Assembly (NCBI GenBank): GCA_964584135.1
Contig: CAZOYN010000009.1
Span: 1-24,094, forward strand
DNA from: CAZOYN01 sp964584135
GTDB lineage: Bacteria; Patescibacteriota; Saccharimonadia; Saccharimonadales; UBA4665
DNA length: 24,094 bases
Reading direction: 5' to 3'
In this document: positions 5,275-12,915 of the stretch, in pieces
How positions within the stretch are numbered: the first letter of the stretch is position 1
Layout: each line of letters starts with the position of its first letter
Notes under the pieces: model-generated
Databases searched by the model: none
Seen by the model: the letters and a program-made list of their open reading frames with translations, nothing else
Told to the model about the DNA's origin: nothing
Program-made: the position numbers and the translations under genes

Positions 5275-8200
5275 TTACAGGCCGGCGGGATGTAGCAACT
5301 GGTTAAGCTGCTGTTGCAAGGTTTGGAGCTGGCTGTTTAAGCTGTCGATCTGGCTTTGTTGGCTGTTTTTGTTGTTGGTCACCGTCGTGGTCAGGCTAGT
5401 GATTTGGTTCTGCGTATTGCTAACAGTGCTGCTCAAGCTATTTACTTGGGTTGTCAATTGGTTAACTGTTGCGTTCAGGGTTTCCTGGTAGGCCTGGAAC
5501 TGCGCGTCCAGCTGGGCCGCCTTTTGGGCGAACTGCGTATTGAGTTGGGCCGACAAGCTATTGAAATCGTTTTGGGTAACGTAGGTGCCGGACGGGATAG
5601 CCCAAGGCGCACTGGCTAGCAGTGTGGTGAGCTGTGTTTGCGTGCTCGTAGACGAGGCCTGGACGGCATTGACGGTCTGGTTCAGGTTTGAACCGTTGGC
5701 AGCCAAGTTCGTGAGCTGGGCGTCCATCGCCACTTGCTGGGCAGTTAAGGTGTCGAGGCCTGATTGGATTTGGGTTGTCAGGCTATCCAACACGGACTGT
5801 TGGTCGGCCAGGTCAGCCTGCAGTGAAGCCTGGACAGCAAGGCTGCCGTTTAGGGTCGTTTGTAAAGTATCGAAGTTGGCACTCAGGTTGCTGATGCTGG
5901 CTTGTGCCGAGGTTTGAGCCTCTATAAGATTCGCAATGTCAGCTTGGGCTTCAACTTGTACAACATGGAGACTAGCCAGCTGGGATGTTAAGTCAGCCAG
6001 GTCGGTAGCCTGTTTGGCCGTTAGGCTATCCAGCGACGTTTTGATGCCTTGCTGGTCTATACGCAAGCTGCTGATTTGGTCTTGCAGGTCAGCAACTTGG
6101 GCATTGGCGGTGGACTGGATGTGCCCGACAAGCGTAGCCAGGGCGTCGTGGTTGCTACCGAGGCTACCGAGCTCAGCCGCCTGCGCCGCCAGATTAGCCT
6201 GCGTCGTTTGTAGGCTAGCAGTCAAGTCAGTGGTGGTGGCTACACCGGCGTCAATTCGGCCCTGCAACCCACCGATTAAGGCCGTGTAGTCGGATTGGAT
6301 GGTTTGGATGTCGGCAGTCAGTTCCTCGCGCAGCTGAGTCTGGCTACTGCTGAGGCCACTAACTTGGGTTTGTAACCCACTTATAAGGCTCTGGCTGGCC
6401 TGGGTAACGGCCTGGAGGCCATCAACCGCGTTATGGATGGTCTGCTGGCTTAACTGTACCGTGCCGAGTTGTACCTGCAACGCCTGGAGGCCGGTTTGGG
6501 AATCGCTTTTGACTTGATCCACGAGTTGGCTAAGGGCGTCATGAGAGGAGCCTACGCTGGCGAGCGTGGTCTTGGCGTTTGCCAAGCCGGCCTGCACCAG
6601 GGCAAGCGCAGTCTGTAGTTGGGCGCTGGTAGTGGTGCCGCTATCCAGCTGGGTTTGTACACTATCCTTCAACTGCTGGTAGTTCGTCTTTATAGTATGG
6701 ATCTCGCCAGTCAATTGGCTGCGTAATTGGTCCTGGCCTGAACCTACACGGTCGACCTGCGACTGTAAGCCCGAGATAAGGCTCTGGCTATCCTGGGTGA
6801 TAGCTTGCAGCTCACTGACTGAGTTTTTTACTACCTGATGGTCCAATGTAAGTGTATTGAGCTGAGCTTTCGTGGCGTCGCTGAGGCCTTTGGCAGTAGC
6901 CGCGGCCCGCAGCTCCAGTTCCGTGAGGTTGGTTTGCTGTTCTTGCTTGAGGTTGGTAATGGCGTCGCCGAGCCTGGTGTGCGTAGTAGTGACGTTCGTC
7001 AGCTGTGTCTGTAGGTCGTTAATAGTGGTCATTTGGTTTTGCGTGAGATCCGCAAGCGCTTGTTTGAGCTCCGCAAGCTGGTCAGGTGTACCCTGGAAGC
7101 TGTTGATCTGTGTCTGGAGTTTGCTAATAGTGCTACTGTAGATAGTTTGCAGGTTGTTTAATTCTGACTGTAACGGTCCCTGGGAAGCGGCAATCGTGGC
7201 CAATTCTTGGTTGGCATTGGGGTTGGCCTTACTGAAGCTGGTTTCGGCAATCTCAATGCCCATCTGCTTGTCGAGCATTGCAAGCCCGTTAATGTTCCAG
7301 CCGGGCGGCATTACTAAATAAGTGACCTGGGCTTTTTGTGCGGCAGTCAGTTCCGCCTGGGCCTGGACAAGGTTACGCAAGTGTAAGTCTGGCTGGCTCT
7401 GGGCGTCCGTCATCAGCGTTTGGTAGGTGTCCGCCAAGTTGGGTGGATCCAACACACCTTTCCAGCTATCGAACAACGCCTGGTCGTCGCTGTTCATACG
7501 GATCGAGCTCAAGCTCAATAAGTTACCTTGCAATTGCCCGGACAGCGCCATGCCATAGATAATTGGCGCAACATAGGGCTGGATATCGCCCGCTGGTACT
7601 TGGGTGCCGGCTTTGTAGCTGCCCAAGAAACTTTGGATAGCCTGTTTTTGGGCATCGGTCGGTCGGCTGGCAGTCAATACGGCGCTGATCCGCTGCATCT
7701 CCTCAAACTGGGCCTCTGTTTGGAACGCTGCAGATTTTGCCGGAACAACTTGTTTGACCAGGTCGTAATCCAGGTCATAGGTAATGTCTGCTGGCAAGGT
7801 ACCATTATTAATCATGGTAACGAGCGTGGCGTGCAGTTGGCGGCTGCTTGTAACCTTTGCCAGGTTATTCACATCCGCTTGCGAAATAATGCCAAAGGTT
7901 ACCAGCCGAGCCAGCTGGCTAAAATCACTAGCCGAGAGCGGCACCTGGGCGAGGGCATCATTAAGTGCTGCAATGTTTTGCTGGGTGTCATCGATAGCGG
8001 TGAGTACGGCCAGCTGGGCACTGGGCGGAGCTTGCAAGCGCAACAGTTCAAGGGTCGCATACGTCCTAACTGCAGCTTTGCGGGCACCCGTCGCAGCAGA
8101 TTTAGCTGGCTTTTTGCTGCTGTCTAACTGTTGGTTGAGGCTGGCAGTGCGTATTTGGTAGGCATTTTCATAGGTGTCGAGGAGGCTTGAAATTGTCGCC

Positions 8201-8556
8201 GCCGTTCTAGCCTGGTCTTTATTACCGACTTCGTTAGCCCGGTCGGCCACATAGGCCGCTTCGCTAACGCGGTTATTGGCGAAGTCCAGGCGCAGACTGT
8301 CACGCCAGCTAGGTAAAGGGGCCAGGTTGGAAAGCAAGGTCTCTTCACCACGCTTGATTGCATAGCCGAGCTGCCCGGGGGCAGCGGCAGCAAAAGTTGG
8401 CAACAGCCAAAACACTACCGCTACAATCACTACGGCTACGGCTGCCCAGACTTTTCGATCATGTGCGTAGGAAGACTTACTTAGTTTCAGGGCTCGCCGT
8501 TTTGTGGTTCGTGCCACTTTTTTCAGTTGGTGTCCAGCTGTTTTGACAGACTTCAT
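5275..8556 (-). CDS. giant membrane-anchored coiled-coil protein with DUF5667-like N-terminus
   Basis: 1093 aa, by far the largest protein here. Residues 1-35 are Lys/Arg-rich and cytosolic, and 37-59 form a single membrane helix (WAAVAVVIVAVVFWLLPTF). A DUF5667-like segment follows (about 60-110: PGQLGYAIKRGEETLLSNLA, then DFANNRVSEAAYVADRA, the family's 'PG-x-x-Y-x-x-K' and 'eRl-x-EA' pattern). From about 480 to the end it is almost pure Gln/Thr/Leu/Ser/Ala coiled coil. Residues 566-696 and 697-827 are two tandem 131-residue repeats sharing QSLISGLQ and the ends SSHDAL / SNHDAL; a third partial unit begins at 828. The topology puts about 1000 residues outside the membrane, as a rod or tether. 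Role unknown; cell-surface structure or host/neighbour contact is an inference. Confidence 0.75.
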   Translation of the reverse strand: MKSVKTAGHQLKKVARTTKRRALKLSKSSYAHDRKVWAAVAVVIVAVVFWLLPTFAAAAPGQLGYAIKRGEETLLSNLAPLPSWRDSLRLDFANNRVSEAAYVADRANEVGNKDQARTAATISSLLDTYENAYQIRTASLNQQLDSSKKPAKSAATGARKAAVRTYATLELLRLQAPPSAQLAVLTAIDDTQQNIAALNDALAQVPLSASDFSQLARLVTFGIISQADVNNLAKVTSSRQLHATLVTMINNGTLPADITYDLDYDLVKQVVPAKSAAFQTEAQFEEMQRISAVLTASRPTDAQKQAIQSFLGSYKAGTQVPAGDIQPYVAPIIYGMALSGQLQGNLLSLSSIRMNSDDQALFDSWKGVLDPPNLADTYQTLMTDAQSQPDLHLRNLVQAQAELTAAQKAQVTYLVMPPGWNINGLAMLDKQMGIEIAETSFSKANPNANQELATIAASQGPLQSELNNLQTIYSSTISKLQTQINSFQGTPDQLAELKQALADLTQNQMTTINDLQTQLTNVTTTHTRLGDAITNLKQEQQTNLTELELRAAATAKGLSDATKAQLNTLTLDHQVVKNSVSELQAITQDSQSLISGLQSQVDRVGSGQDQLRSQLTGEIHTIKTNYQQLKDSVQTQLDSGTTTSAQLQTALALVQAGLANAKTTLASVGSSHDALSQLVDQVKSDSQTGLQALQVQLGTVQLSQQTIHNAVDGLQAVTQASQSLISGLQTQVSGLSSSQTQLREELTADIQTIQSDYTALIGGLQGRIDAGVATTTDLTASLQTTQANLAAQAAELGSLGSNHDALATLVGHIQSTANAQVADLQDQISSLRIDQQGIKTSLDSLTAKQATDLADLTSQLASLHVVQVEAQADIANLIEAQTSAQASISNLSANFDTLQTTLNGSLAVQASLQADLADQQSVLDSLTTQIQSGLDTLTAQQVAMDAQLTNLAANGSNLNQTVNAVQASSTSTQTQLTTLLASAPWAIPSGTYVTQNDFNSLSAQLNTQFAQKAAQLDAQFQAYQETLNATVNQLTTQVNSLSSTVSNTQNQITSLTTTVTNNKNSQQSQIDSLNSQLQTLQQQLNQLLHPAGL
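6076..6861 (-). repeat. two in-frame tandem repeats of 393 nt (131 residues each)
   Basis: Unit 1 is encoded by 6861-6469 and unit 2 by 6468-6076, exactly equal in length and in register. Shared landmarks are LQA(I/V)TQ-x-SQSLISGLQ, the RSQL/REEL turn, T-I-x-x-Y, and GS(S/N)HDAL near the end. The units have diverged considerably at DNA level, so the duplication is not recent. The start of a third unit (SSLRIDQQGIKTSLDSL) follows at 6075. Confidence 0.8.
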
Positions 8557-8659
8557 TCTTCTTACAAGTTTATAACATAAGCATCTTAACTCATAGCAAA
8601 TAGGTGCATAACTTTAAAAGCGGAGTATGCTAAGAGTAATAATATTAAGGAGTGGGATG

Positions 8660-8863
8660 ATGAAAATGAACCTCGTCAGTAAAATTGTGTACACGTTACT
8701 TGTAATCGGTGGCCTTAACTGGGCGCTGATAGGATTTTTCAACTACAACCTGGTTGGTAAGGTGTTTAGCGTGGATGTTGCCCGCATCATATATTCAATA
8801 GTCGGCGTAGCTGCCATATATGGGTTATTTACAATCATAGGTATGAAGCCCCAACAGAAGTAA
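8660..8863 (+). CDS. DUF378-family small membrane protein
   Basis: 67 aa from the second ATG of an ATGATG pair, chosen because AAGGAG (8647-8652) is 7 nt from it; the first ATG (8657) would be only 4 nt away. Two membrane helices: about residues 5-27 (VYTLLVIGGLNWALIGFFNYNLV, with the family's GxLNW-x-L-x-G-x-F core) and 40-60 (ARIIYSIVGVAAIYGLFTI, with the RIIY-x-x-VG core). DUF378 proteins are short two-helix membrane proteins of unknown activity. The gene is monocistronic, and TATGCT at 8626 is a possible -10. Confidence 0.85.
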   Translation: MKMNLVSKIVYTLLVIGGLNWALIGFFNYNLVGKVFSVDVARIIYSIVGVAAIYGLFTIIGMKPQQK

Positions 8864-8957
8864 CCACGTTCTCAAAAGATAGGGTTTTTATTTTATGTTT
8901 AAGTGCCGGTTGTCTCACTGCAGCAGCAGGCTAGTAATCTATCTTGGTTGTGCTAAA

Positions 8958-8973
8958 CTGCCTATATAGGCAG
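8958..8973. promoter_or_regulatory. 16-bp perfect palindrome over the response-regulator promoter
   Basis: CTGCCTATATAGGCAG is its own reverse complement and contains TATATA, a possible -10, about 30 nt before the regulator's ATG at 9003. A dimeric regulator could bind here and block or control transcription. As RNA it could form only a weak hairpin with almost no loop, which makes an operator the better reading. Confidence 0.5.
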
Positions 8974-9002
8974 CCGTTTTACAAGGGATAACAGGGGACA
9001 CT

Positions 9003-9398
9003 ATGGCAGATAAGCAATATAAGATTCTCATTATTGAAGATGAAGAAACACTGGGTGGCATTCTTAAGGACCTCTTTGAGAACGAGGGCTTTGAGGTAAC
9101 ACTCGCCAAAGATGGTGTTGAGGGGCTGATGATGGCCTTAGATAAGCAGCCGGATGTGGTGTTGCTCGACATTATCATGCCGAAACTCGACGGCTTGAAC
9201 ATGCTCAAACAGCTGCGCAGCTATGAGCGCGGTAAGGATATCCGGGTTATTTTCATGACCAACGTCAACGACACTAAAGAAGTGCACGAAGCACTGGCCA
9301 ACGGTGCCCGCGATTTCCTGGTTAAGTCTGATTGGCCGCTATCCGATTTAGTTGATGCCGTACGCAAGCAACTTACCGAACCTGCCGACCACCTGTAA
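9003..9398 (+). CDS. CheY-like response regulator, receiver domain only
   Basis: 131 aa, one receiver domain with all key residues: acidic pocket E12-D13, phospho-acceptor Asp56 (VVLLDIIMPKLDG), Thr86 (FMTN) and Lys108 (FLVKSDW). There is no DNA-binding output domain, so it must act by protein contact, as a phosphorelay intermediate or on an unseen partner. An AGGGG-like sequence lies about 8 nt before the ATG. A histidine kinase starts 17 nt downstream, making a two-gene signalling operon, and a perfect palindrome overlaps the likely promoter. The phosphate would presumably come from that kinase. Confidence 0.9.
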   Translation: MADKQYKILIIEDEETLGGILKDLFENEGFEVTLAKDGVEGLMMALDKQPDVVLLDIIMPKLDGLNMLKQLRSYERGKDIRVIFMTNVNDTKEVHEALANGARDFLVKSDWPLSDLVDAVRKQLTEPADHL

Positions 9399-9415
9399 TG
9401 TGAAACCATAAATAG

Positions 9416-10777
9416 GTGCCGCCTCCGCCAATGTCAGCAAACAAAGAACTCGCGGACTACAAACGTACACTCCGCACATATTTAAAAAAACTCAAGCCAA
9501 TTTTTGCCAAGGCCTCAATTGGCGACTTCTCGGAAGATGTCGCCATCCCTGGCGATGACAACGAACTGACCATCTTCTTTGTTGGGGTGCAGATTATCCT
9601 TGATGCCATCCGTGAAAAAGAAAAAGAGACGGCCGAAGCCTTTAGCCGCCTGCACGAAGCCAATATCCAGCTGGCGCATGACAAAGCCTTGTACGAAGCT
9701 ATCTTAAGCTCCGCCGCCGAAGGGATGATCGCCGTTGATAAACAGGGCCGCATCACACTTATTAACCAGGCGGCGGCAGATATGCTTGGGCTAGATGCCA
9801 AGGTAGTCATTGGCGTCAACTACTACGACCTGATTGTGACCAAGAACCGTGACGGCCAGGTTGTGCCAGTTGAGGAGCGGCCACTGAGCCAAGCCCTCAG
9901 GAAAGGCGAAAAGCACATCACCAGCTTAGCTGACGGCCTGCAGTATGCCACCAGTAGCGGCAAGTTGCTACCGGTGGCAATTACCGCTTCACCCATTAAG
10001 CTCAGGGGTGACATTGCCGGCGGCGTGAGCACTTTCCGCGATATCAGCGAAGAAAAACAGTTAGACCGCACCAAGAGCGAGATTATTTCTATTGCCTCAC
10101 ACCAGTTACGGACACCGCTGACAGCCATTAAATGGATTTCTGAGCAACTCACTTCCCCAAAGTCACGCTTTAGCCGCAGCAAACACAAACAATACGTCAA
10201 CCAGATTTATTCCTCAAACGAACGGATGATTGCCCTGGTGAACGACCTGCTCAATGTGTCACGGATTGAGCTGGGCACCTTGTCGCTCAGTCCGAAGCCA
10301 TTCGAGCTTAAGCACATGATTGATGACATCCTACGCGAGCTGTCCAGTCTGGTTAAGGCTAAGCACTTAAAGGTCAGTACCCATATTGCAAAAGGGCTGC
10401 AAGAGATTACTACCGACCCGCGCTACCTGCAGGTTATTACCCAAAACCTGTTGTCCAACGCGGTGAAGTATAGCCCGGATAGGCAAGCGGTCATTATCCA
10501 CGCTGAAAAGCATGCAGGCAACCTCGTCATCAGCATCAAGGACCATGGTTGCGGCATCCCGGCCGACCAGCAAGACAAGATCTTTAGCAAATTATTCCGG
10601 GCCGACAACGCCCGTAAGCTGGTCAGCGAGGGTTCGGGCCTTGGCCTGTATGTTTGCAAGGCCATGGTTGGGCAGCTCGGTGGCAAGATTTGGTTCGAAT
10701 CAACCGAGAATAAAGGCAGTACCTTTTACGCCCAGATACCGCTGGCGGCAGCTGAACCTAGCCCTGCAGCCACTTGA
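9416..10777 (+). CDS. soluble PAS-domain sensor histidine kinase
   Basis: 453 aa from the GTG at 9416; an in-frame ATG at 9431 (AGGTG 12 nt before) is an equally possible start. No membrane helix is visible. Residues 25-75 resemble a HAMP-like segment without its membrane flanks (SIGDFSEDV...DDNEL), then a short coil. A PAS domain follows (about 90-210: AAEGMIAVDKQGRITLINQA... to STFRDISEEKQ). The HisKA helix has His229 in ASHQLRTPLTAIKW, and the ATPase domain has the N box (Asn348, QNLLSNAVKYSP), G1 (DHGCGIP, 376-382) and G2 (GSGLGL, 406-411). It is expected to sense a cytosolic signal, autophosphorylate and pass the phosphate to the receiver protein encoded just upstream. Its last 20 nt overlap the convergent STAS-like gene. 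Confidence 0.9.
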   Translation: MPPPPMSANKELADYKRTLRTYLKKLKPIFAKASIGDFSEDVAIPGDDNELTIFFVGVQIILDAIREKEKETAEAFSRLHEANIQLAHDKALYEAILSSAAEGMIAVDKQGRITLINQAAADMLGLDAKVVIGVNYYDLIVTKNRDGQVVPVEERPLSQALRKGEKHITSLADGLQYATSSGKLLPVAITASPIKLRGDIAGGVSTFRDISEEKQLDRTKSEIISIASHQLRTPLTAIKWISEQLTSPKSRFSRSKHKQYVNQIYSSNERMIALVNDLLNVSRIELGTLSLSPKPFELKHMIDDILRELSSLVKAKHLKVSTHIAKGLQEITTDPRYLQVITQNLLSNAVKYSPDRQAVIIHAEKHAGNLVISIKDHGCGIPADQQDKIFSKLFRADNARKLVSEGSGLGLYVCKAMVGQLGGKIWFESTENKGSTFYAQIPLAAAEPSPAAT

Positions 10778-11135
10778 TGGCCGCTTCGCGCTCCACAAAA
10801 TATTTAATTTTCTTGCCCATACCGATGGCCATGAGCAGTAGCCGCGTACCGTGCTTCATGAGCGGGTTGTTGGGACCAAGCATGGCCACTTTTTCATAGC
10901 CCATGGTACGCGCCAGCTGGCTGACGGCTTGGCGGACAGCAGTATCGGTATTGCCCATCTGGGTCACGTCATCCAGTACCAGCAAACGCTTCTGTTGTTT
11001 CTTGAGGTCATCGAGCAAGACAATAATAATGTCGCCCATTGCCATAACCGACTGGTGGGTCTGGTCGCCAACCACGTGGATTTCGACAATGTTATCGTCG
11101 TTTAGAAAAACTTTGTTCTGGGTTGGTCGTGCCAT
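10758..11135 (-). CDS. SpoIIAA/STAS-like protein
   Basis: 125 aa. The pattern is beta-strand/helix alternation with LLVLDDVTQMG (about residues 51-61), a helix TAVRQAVSQLARTMGYEKVAML, and a C-terminus KIKYFVEREAAIKWL that matches the 'F-x-x-x-x-x-A-x-x-WL' ending typical of SpoIIAA-like (lipid-binding/STAS-fold) proteins. STAS proteins act as phosphorylation-switched partners in signalling, or bind small ligands; a partner cannot be named. TACAAT ends 8 nt before the ATG, so the transcript is probably leaderless. The gene converges on the histidine kinase with 20 nt shared between the coding ends. Confidence 0.65.
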   Translation of the reverse strand: MARPTQNKVFLNDDNIVEIHVVGDQTHQSVMAMGDIIIVLLDDLKKQQKRLLVLDDVTQMGNTDTAVRQAVSQLARTMGYEKVAMLGPNNPLMKHGTRLLLMAIGMGKKIKYFVEREAAIKWLQG

Positions 11136-11143
11136 CGCTGGAC

Positions 11144-11149
11144 ATTGTA
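11144..11149 (-). promoter_or_regulatory. -10 of the STAS-like gene (leaderless)
   Basis: TACAAT on the minus strand, 8 nt before the ATG at 11135. It sits in the 41-nt gap behind the GH25-like gene. No Shine-Dalgarno and no clear -35. Confidence 0.45.
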
Positions 11150-11176
11150 AATAATCGGCGGCGTTTCGTCTATGGC

Positions 11177-12319
11177 TTATCCGCGGGGGCAGACAGTGTC
11201 CAGGTCAAGTACGTGCGAGCTGTCTTGCCACTGGACATATTCCGTCCCGCCGCCGGTAAAGTCATGGCCGTGGCAGTAGGCCAGGGCATCAGCGGCCGAT
11301 CCCTGGGCGGTTGCATACCAGTTAGGTGCCTTGTTATGCCAACCGCCAGTGATTTCGTCCCACATGTGTGAGGTACTGTAAAAACCGACTTCGATTGATG
11401 ACGGGCTGACACCCATGGCCTCCGCCTCATACTTTTTGATGGCGTCCATTTCACCCCGCAGGCTGCTGCGGTGTTCGGCAAGGCTGCCATCCCAGGAGTT
11501 GCCGCCCTCGACGTCTTCTTCCCATTCGTTGCTATACACCTTGTTGCTGGTGGCAAAAGCTACCGCGAACTCGCCGGCACTGTAACCATAGTTATAGGCT
11601 TGGCAGTCTTTATAATTGGGCTGGTTTGGCTTGCATGGCCTTGCAGTAATTTTGTCGTAGTTAGCGTGGTTATTATCGGCGTTGACGTAGAGCGCGAGCT
11701 TCGCCCCGGCAGCTTTGGCCTGAGCAACTTCCCAGGTAAAGCAGCCACTATTGTTGGGGTTGCCATCACGTTCGTTGGTAGTAAAGCTTTGGCCGCCATT
11801 GACGTCCACCAACAGTAACTTTGGATTATAGCGCGCAGTGTAAACTTTCAGGTTCACGGTGTTGCAATTGCTCTTAGGCCAAGCAAGGTCAATGCCAGAG
11901 GAATTGTCCGGCAGCCGCGGGGGTGGCGGTCCCGTATACCGAGCAATACGAGCTAGTAGATCCGGAAGACTCGGCCGGTTCGGCTGAGATGTAGACGGGG
12001 GGTGTGGTTTGGTCGGGACGACAGGTGGCTTGGGCGGCAACTCTGCATTCTTGGGTGGCAGCACGGGCGGCGTGCTATGCGGAAGAATACCCGAGCGCAT
12101 ACCATCACTAAAATGCAGGGCTACACAAGACTGGGCGCAGTGTTTAACACGCTCCGGCTTGGCGCCAGCCGCTGCCCAGGCAATATGCGTACCTTCCATA
12201 GCTACCGCAACACTAGCTAGGCCAATAATCGCAGTCGCCATACGGCTGTCCCGCAAGCGGCTTAACAGCGGTGCTCGTTCCTTATGTTTTGGAACAGGCG
12301 TTTCCAGCCTATGCTTCAC
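11177..12319 (-). CDS. secreted GH25/DUF1906-like glycoside hydrolase-fold protein
   Basis: 380 aa from a GTG at 12319, preferred to the frame's upstream ATG (12379) because TACAAT lies 6 nt before the GTG and a terminator-like hairpin lies between the two. A basic N-terminus leads into a hydrophobic helix (about residues 28-50), then a Pro-rich linker (LPPKPPVVPTKPHPP and similar) to about residue 145. The catalytic-like domain follows: GIDLAWPKSNC, VDVNGGQSFTTN, LALYVNADN, AYNYGYSAG, an acidic strand end EEDVEGGNSW, GFYSTSHMWDEITGGW and VQWQDSSHVLDLD. This order matches actinobacterial secreted proteins of the GH25-like TIM-barrel superfamily. The acidic DVE suggests muramidase or related peptidoglycan activity, but catalysis is not proven. 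Cys are plentiful, as in exported proteins. Confidence 0.7.
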   Translation of the reverse strand: MKHRLETPVPKHKERAPLLSRLRDSRMATAIIGLASVAVAMEGTHIAWAAAGAKPERVKHCAQSCVALHFSDGMRSGILPHSTPPVLPPKNAELPPKPPVVPTKPHPPSTSQPNRPSLPDLLARIARYTGPPPPRLPDNSSGIDLAWPKSNCNTVNLKVYTARYNPKLLLVDVNGGQSFTTNERDGNPNNSGCFTWEVAQAKAAGAKLALYVNADNNHANYDKITARPCKPNQPNYKDCQAYNYGYSAGEFAVAFATSNKVYSNEWEEDVEGGNSWDGSLAEHRSSLRGEMDAIKKYEAEAMGVSPSSIEVGFYSTSHMWDEITGGWHNKAPNWYATAQGSAADALAYCHGHDFTGGGTEYVQWQDSSHVLDLDTVCPRG

Positions 12320-12325
12320 AGTCTC

Positions 12326-12331
12326 ATTGTA
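12326..12331 (-). promoter_or_regulatory. -10 of the GH25-like gene (leaderless)
   Basis: TACAAT on the minus strand with 6 nt to the GTG at 12319. It decides that start over the ATG at 12379. Confidence 0.5.
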
Positions 12332-12353
12332 ATATATTTCACAGCTAGTAGTG

Positions 12354-12380
12354 CGAAAATTAAGCTGCCTGATTGGCAAC
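12354..12380 (-). terminator. terminator of the RRM gene
   Basis: On the minus strand, GTTGCC-AATCA-GGCAGC (one G-U pair) is followed by TTAATTTTCG. It lies 25 nt after the RRM stop and before the GH25-like promoter, separating the two minus-strand genes. Confidence 0.5.
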
Positions 12381-12404
12381 TAGTCCAATAAACGTGGGGG
12401 AATA

Positions 12405-12704
12405 TTAGTAGCGGTTGCGGTCGTTGCCGCCACCGCCGAATGAACGGGGGCGCTCTTCGCGCGGGCGGGCTTCGCTGACAGCGATGCTACGGCCGGCCAA
12501 TTCTTTGCCGTTCAGTTCGGCTACGGCCTTGGCGGCTTCTTCTTCAGAAGACATTTCTACAAAACCAAAACCCTTGGAACGGTTGGTGTCACGGTCGACA
12601 ATGACCTGGGCCGAAACCACAGTGCCAAGGCCGGCGAAAAAATCGCGCAGCTCATCGTCGGTTACGGCGTATGCTAAACCGCCTACAAATAATTTAGTTG
12701 CCAT
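12405..12704 (-). CDS. RRM-type RNA-binding protein (glycine-rich tail)
   Basis: 99 aa, a single RRM. RNP2 is KLFVGGL (residues 4-10) and RNP1 is RSKGFGFV (42-49), with the aromatic residues that stack on RNA. A short Arg/Gly/Asn tail follows (SFGGGGNDRNRY). This is the architecture of bacterial cold-inducible Rbp proteins known from cyanobacteria, thought to act on mRNA. AAGGAG is 6 nt before the ATG. Unlike its neighbours it has a leader of about 117 nt with a long inverted repeat behind a TGC-TATAAT promoter, so control at the RNA level is plausible. Location: cytosol. Confidence 0.92.
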   Translation of the reverse strand: MATKLFVGGLAYAVTDDELRDFFAGLGTVVSAQVIVDRDTNRSKGFGFVEMSSEEEAAKAVAELNGKELAGRSIAVSEARPREERPRSFGGGGNDRNRY

Positions 12705-12821
12705 TAACTTCTCCTTTTATTGCTCGAGAGGTGCTGGCAATCTCTTCCAGTCAGCTGCGCCCAAACGAAACGAACTTAATACTTAATCTAAAGCTACTAA
12801 TTGGCAGCACCGTAGTTTAGT
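12705..12821 (-). promoter_or_regulatory. long structured 5' leader of the RRM gene
   Basis: Two 12-nt arms pair with one mismatch: 12800-12811 (ATTGGCAGCACC on plus) and 12730-12741 (GGTGCTGGCAAT on plus). In the transcript they close a loop of about 58 nt and end 13 nt before the AAGGAG (12716-12711). The structure could expose or mask the ribosome-binding site, or be the target of the RRM protein itself. Confidence 0.5.
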
Positions 12822-12827
12822 GACCGC

Positions 12828-12836
12828 ATTATAGCA
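12828..12836 (-). promoter_or_regulatory. extended -10 promoter of the RRM gene
   Basis: TGC-TATAAT on the minus strand is a perfect consensus hexamer with the extended -10 dinucleotide. The predicted start is near 12821. Confidence 0.7.
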
Positions 12837-12899
12837 TACCCGTGGCCCGGCGTATGCACGTTAAAATTGTCACAGCGGCGCACGCTATCAATTCATCTC

Positions 12900-12908
12900 T
12901 GTTATAGT
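12900..12908 (+). promoter_or_regulatory. extended -10 promoter of pgl-gnd-zwf (leaderless)
   Basis: TGT-TATAGT ends 7 nt before the ATG at 12916, so the mRNA should start at or near that codon. The GTG at 12907 lies inside the hexamer and is ruled out as a start. Confidence 0.6.
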
Positions 12909-12915
12909 GGTAACT

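Noticed and set aside
6076..6861. CRISPR or tandem DNA repeat array
   Set aside because: The periodicity is protein-level (131 codons) with diverged DNA. There are no short identical repeats with unique spacers.
7528..8127. 199-codon open frame on plus strand inside the coiled-coil gene
   Set aside because: It is antisense to a clearly coding frame with strong heptad composition. Its own product is low-complexity and has no start signals.
12320..12379. Longer N-terminus for the GH25-like gene (ATG at 12379)
   Set aside because: It would put the RRM terminator and the TACAAT box inside the coding region. The extra residues lack signal-peptide character, and the GTG at 12319 fits the promoter.
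12907..12915. GTG start for pgl three codons upstream
   Set aside because: It lies within the -10 hexamer, so transcripts should not include it.
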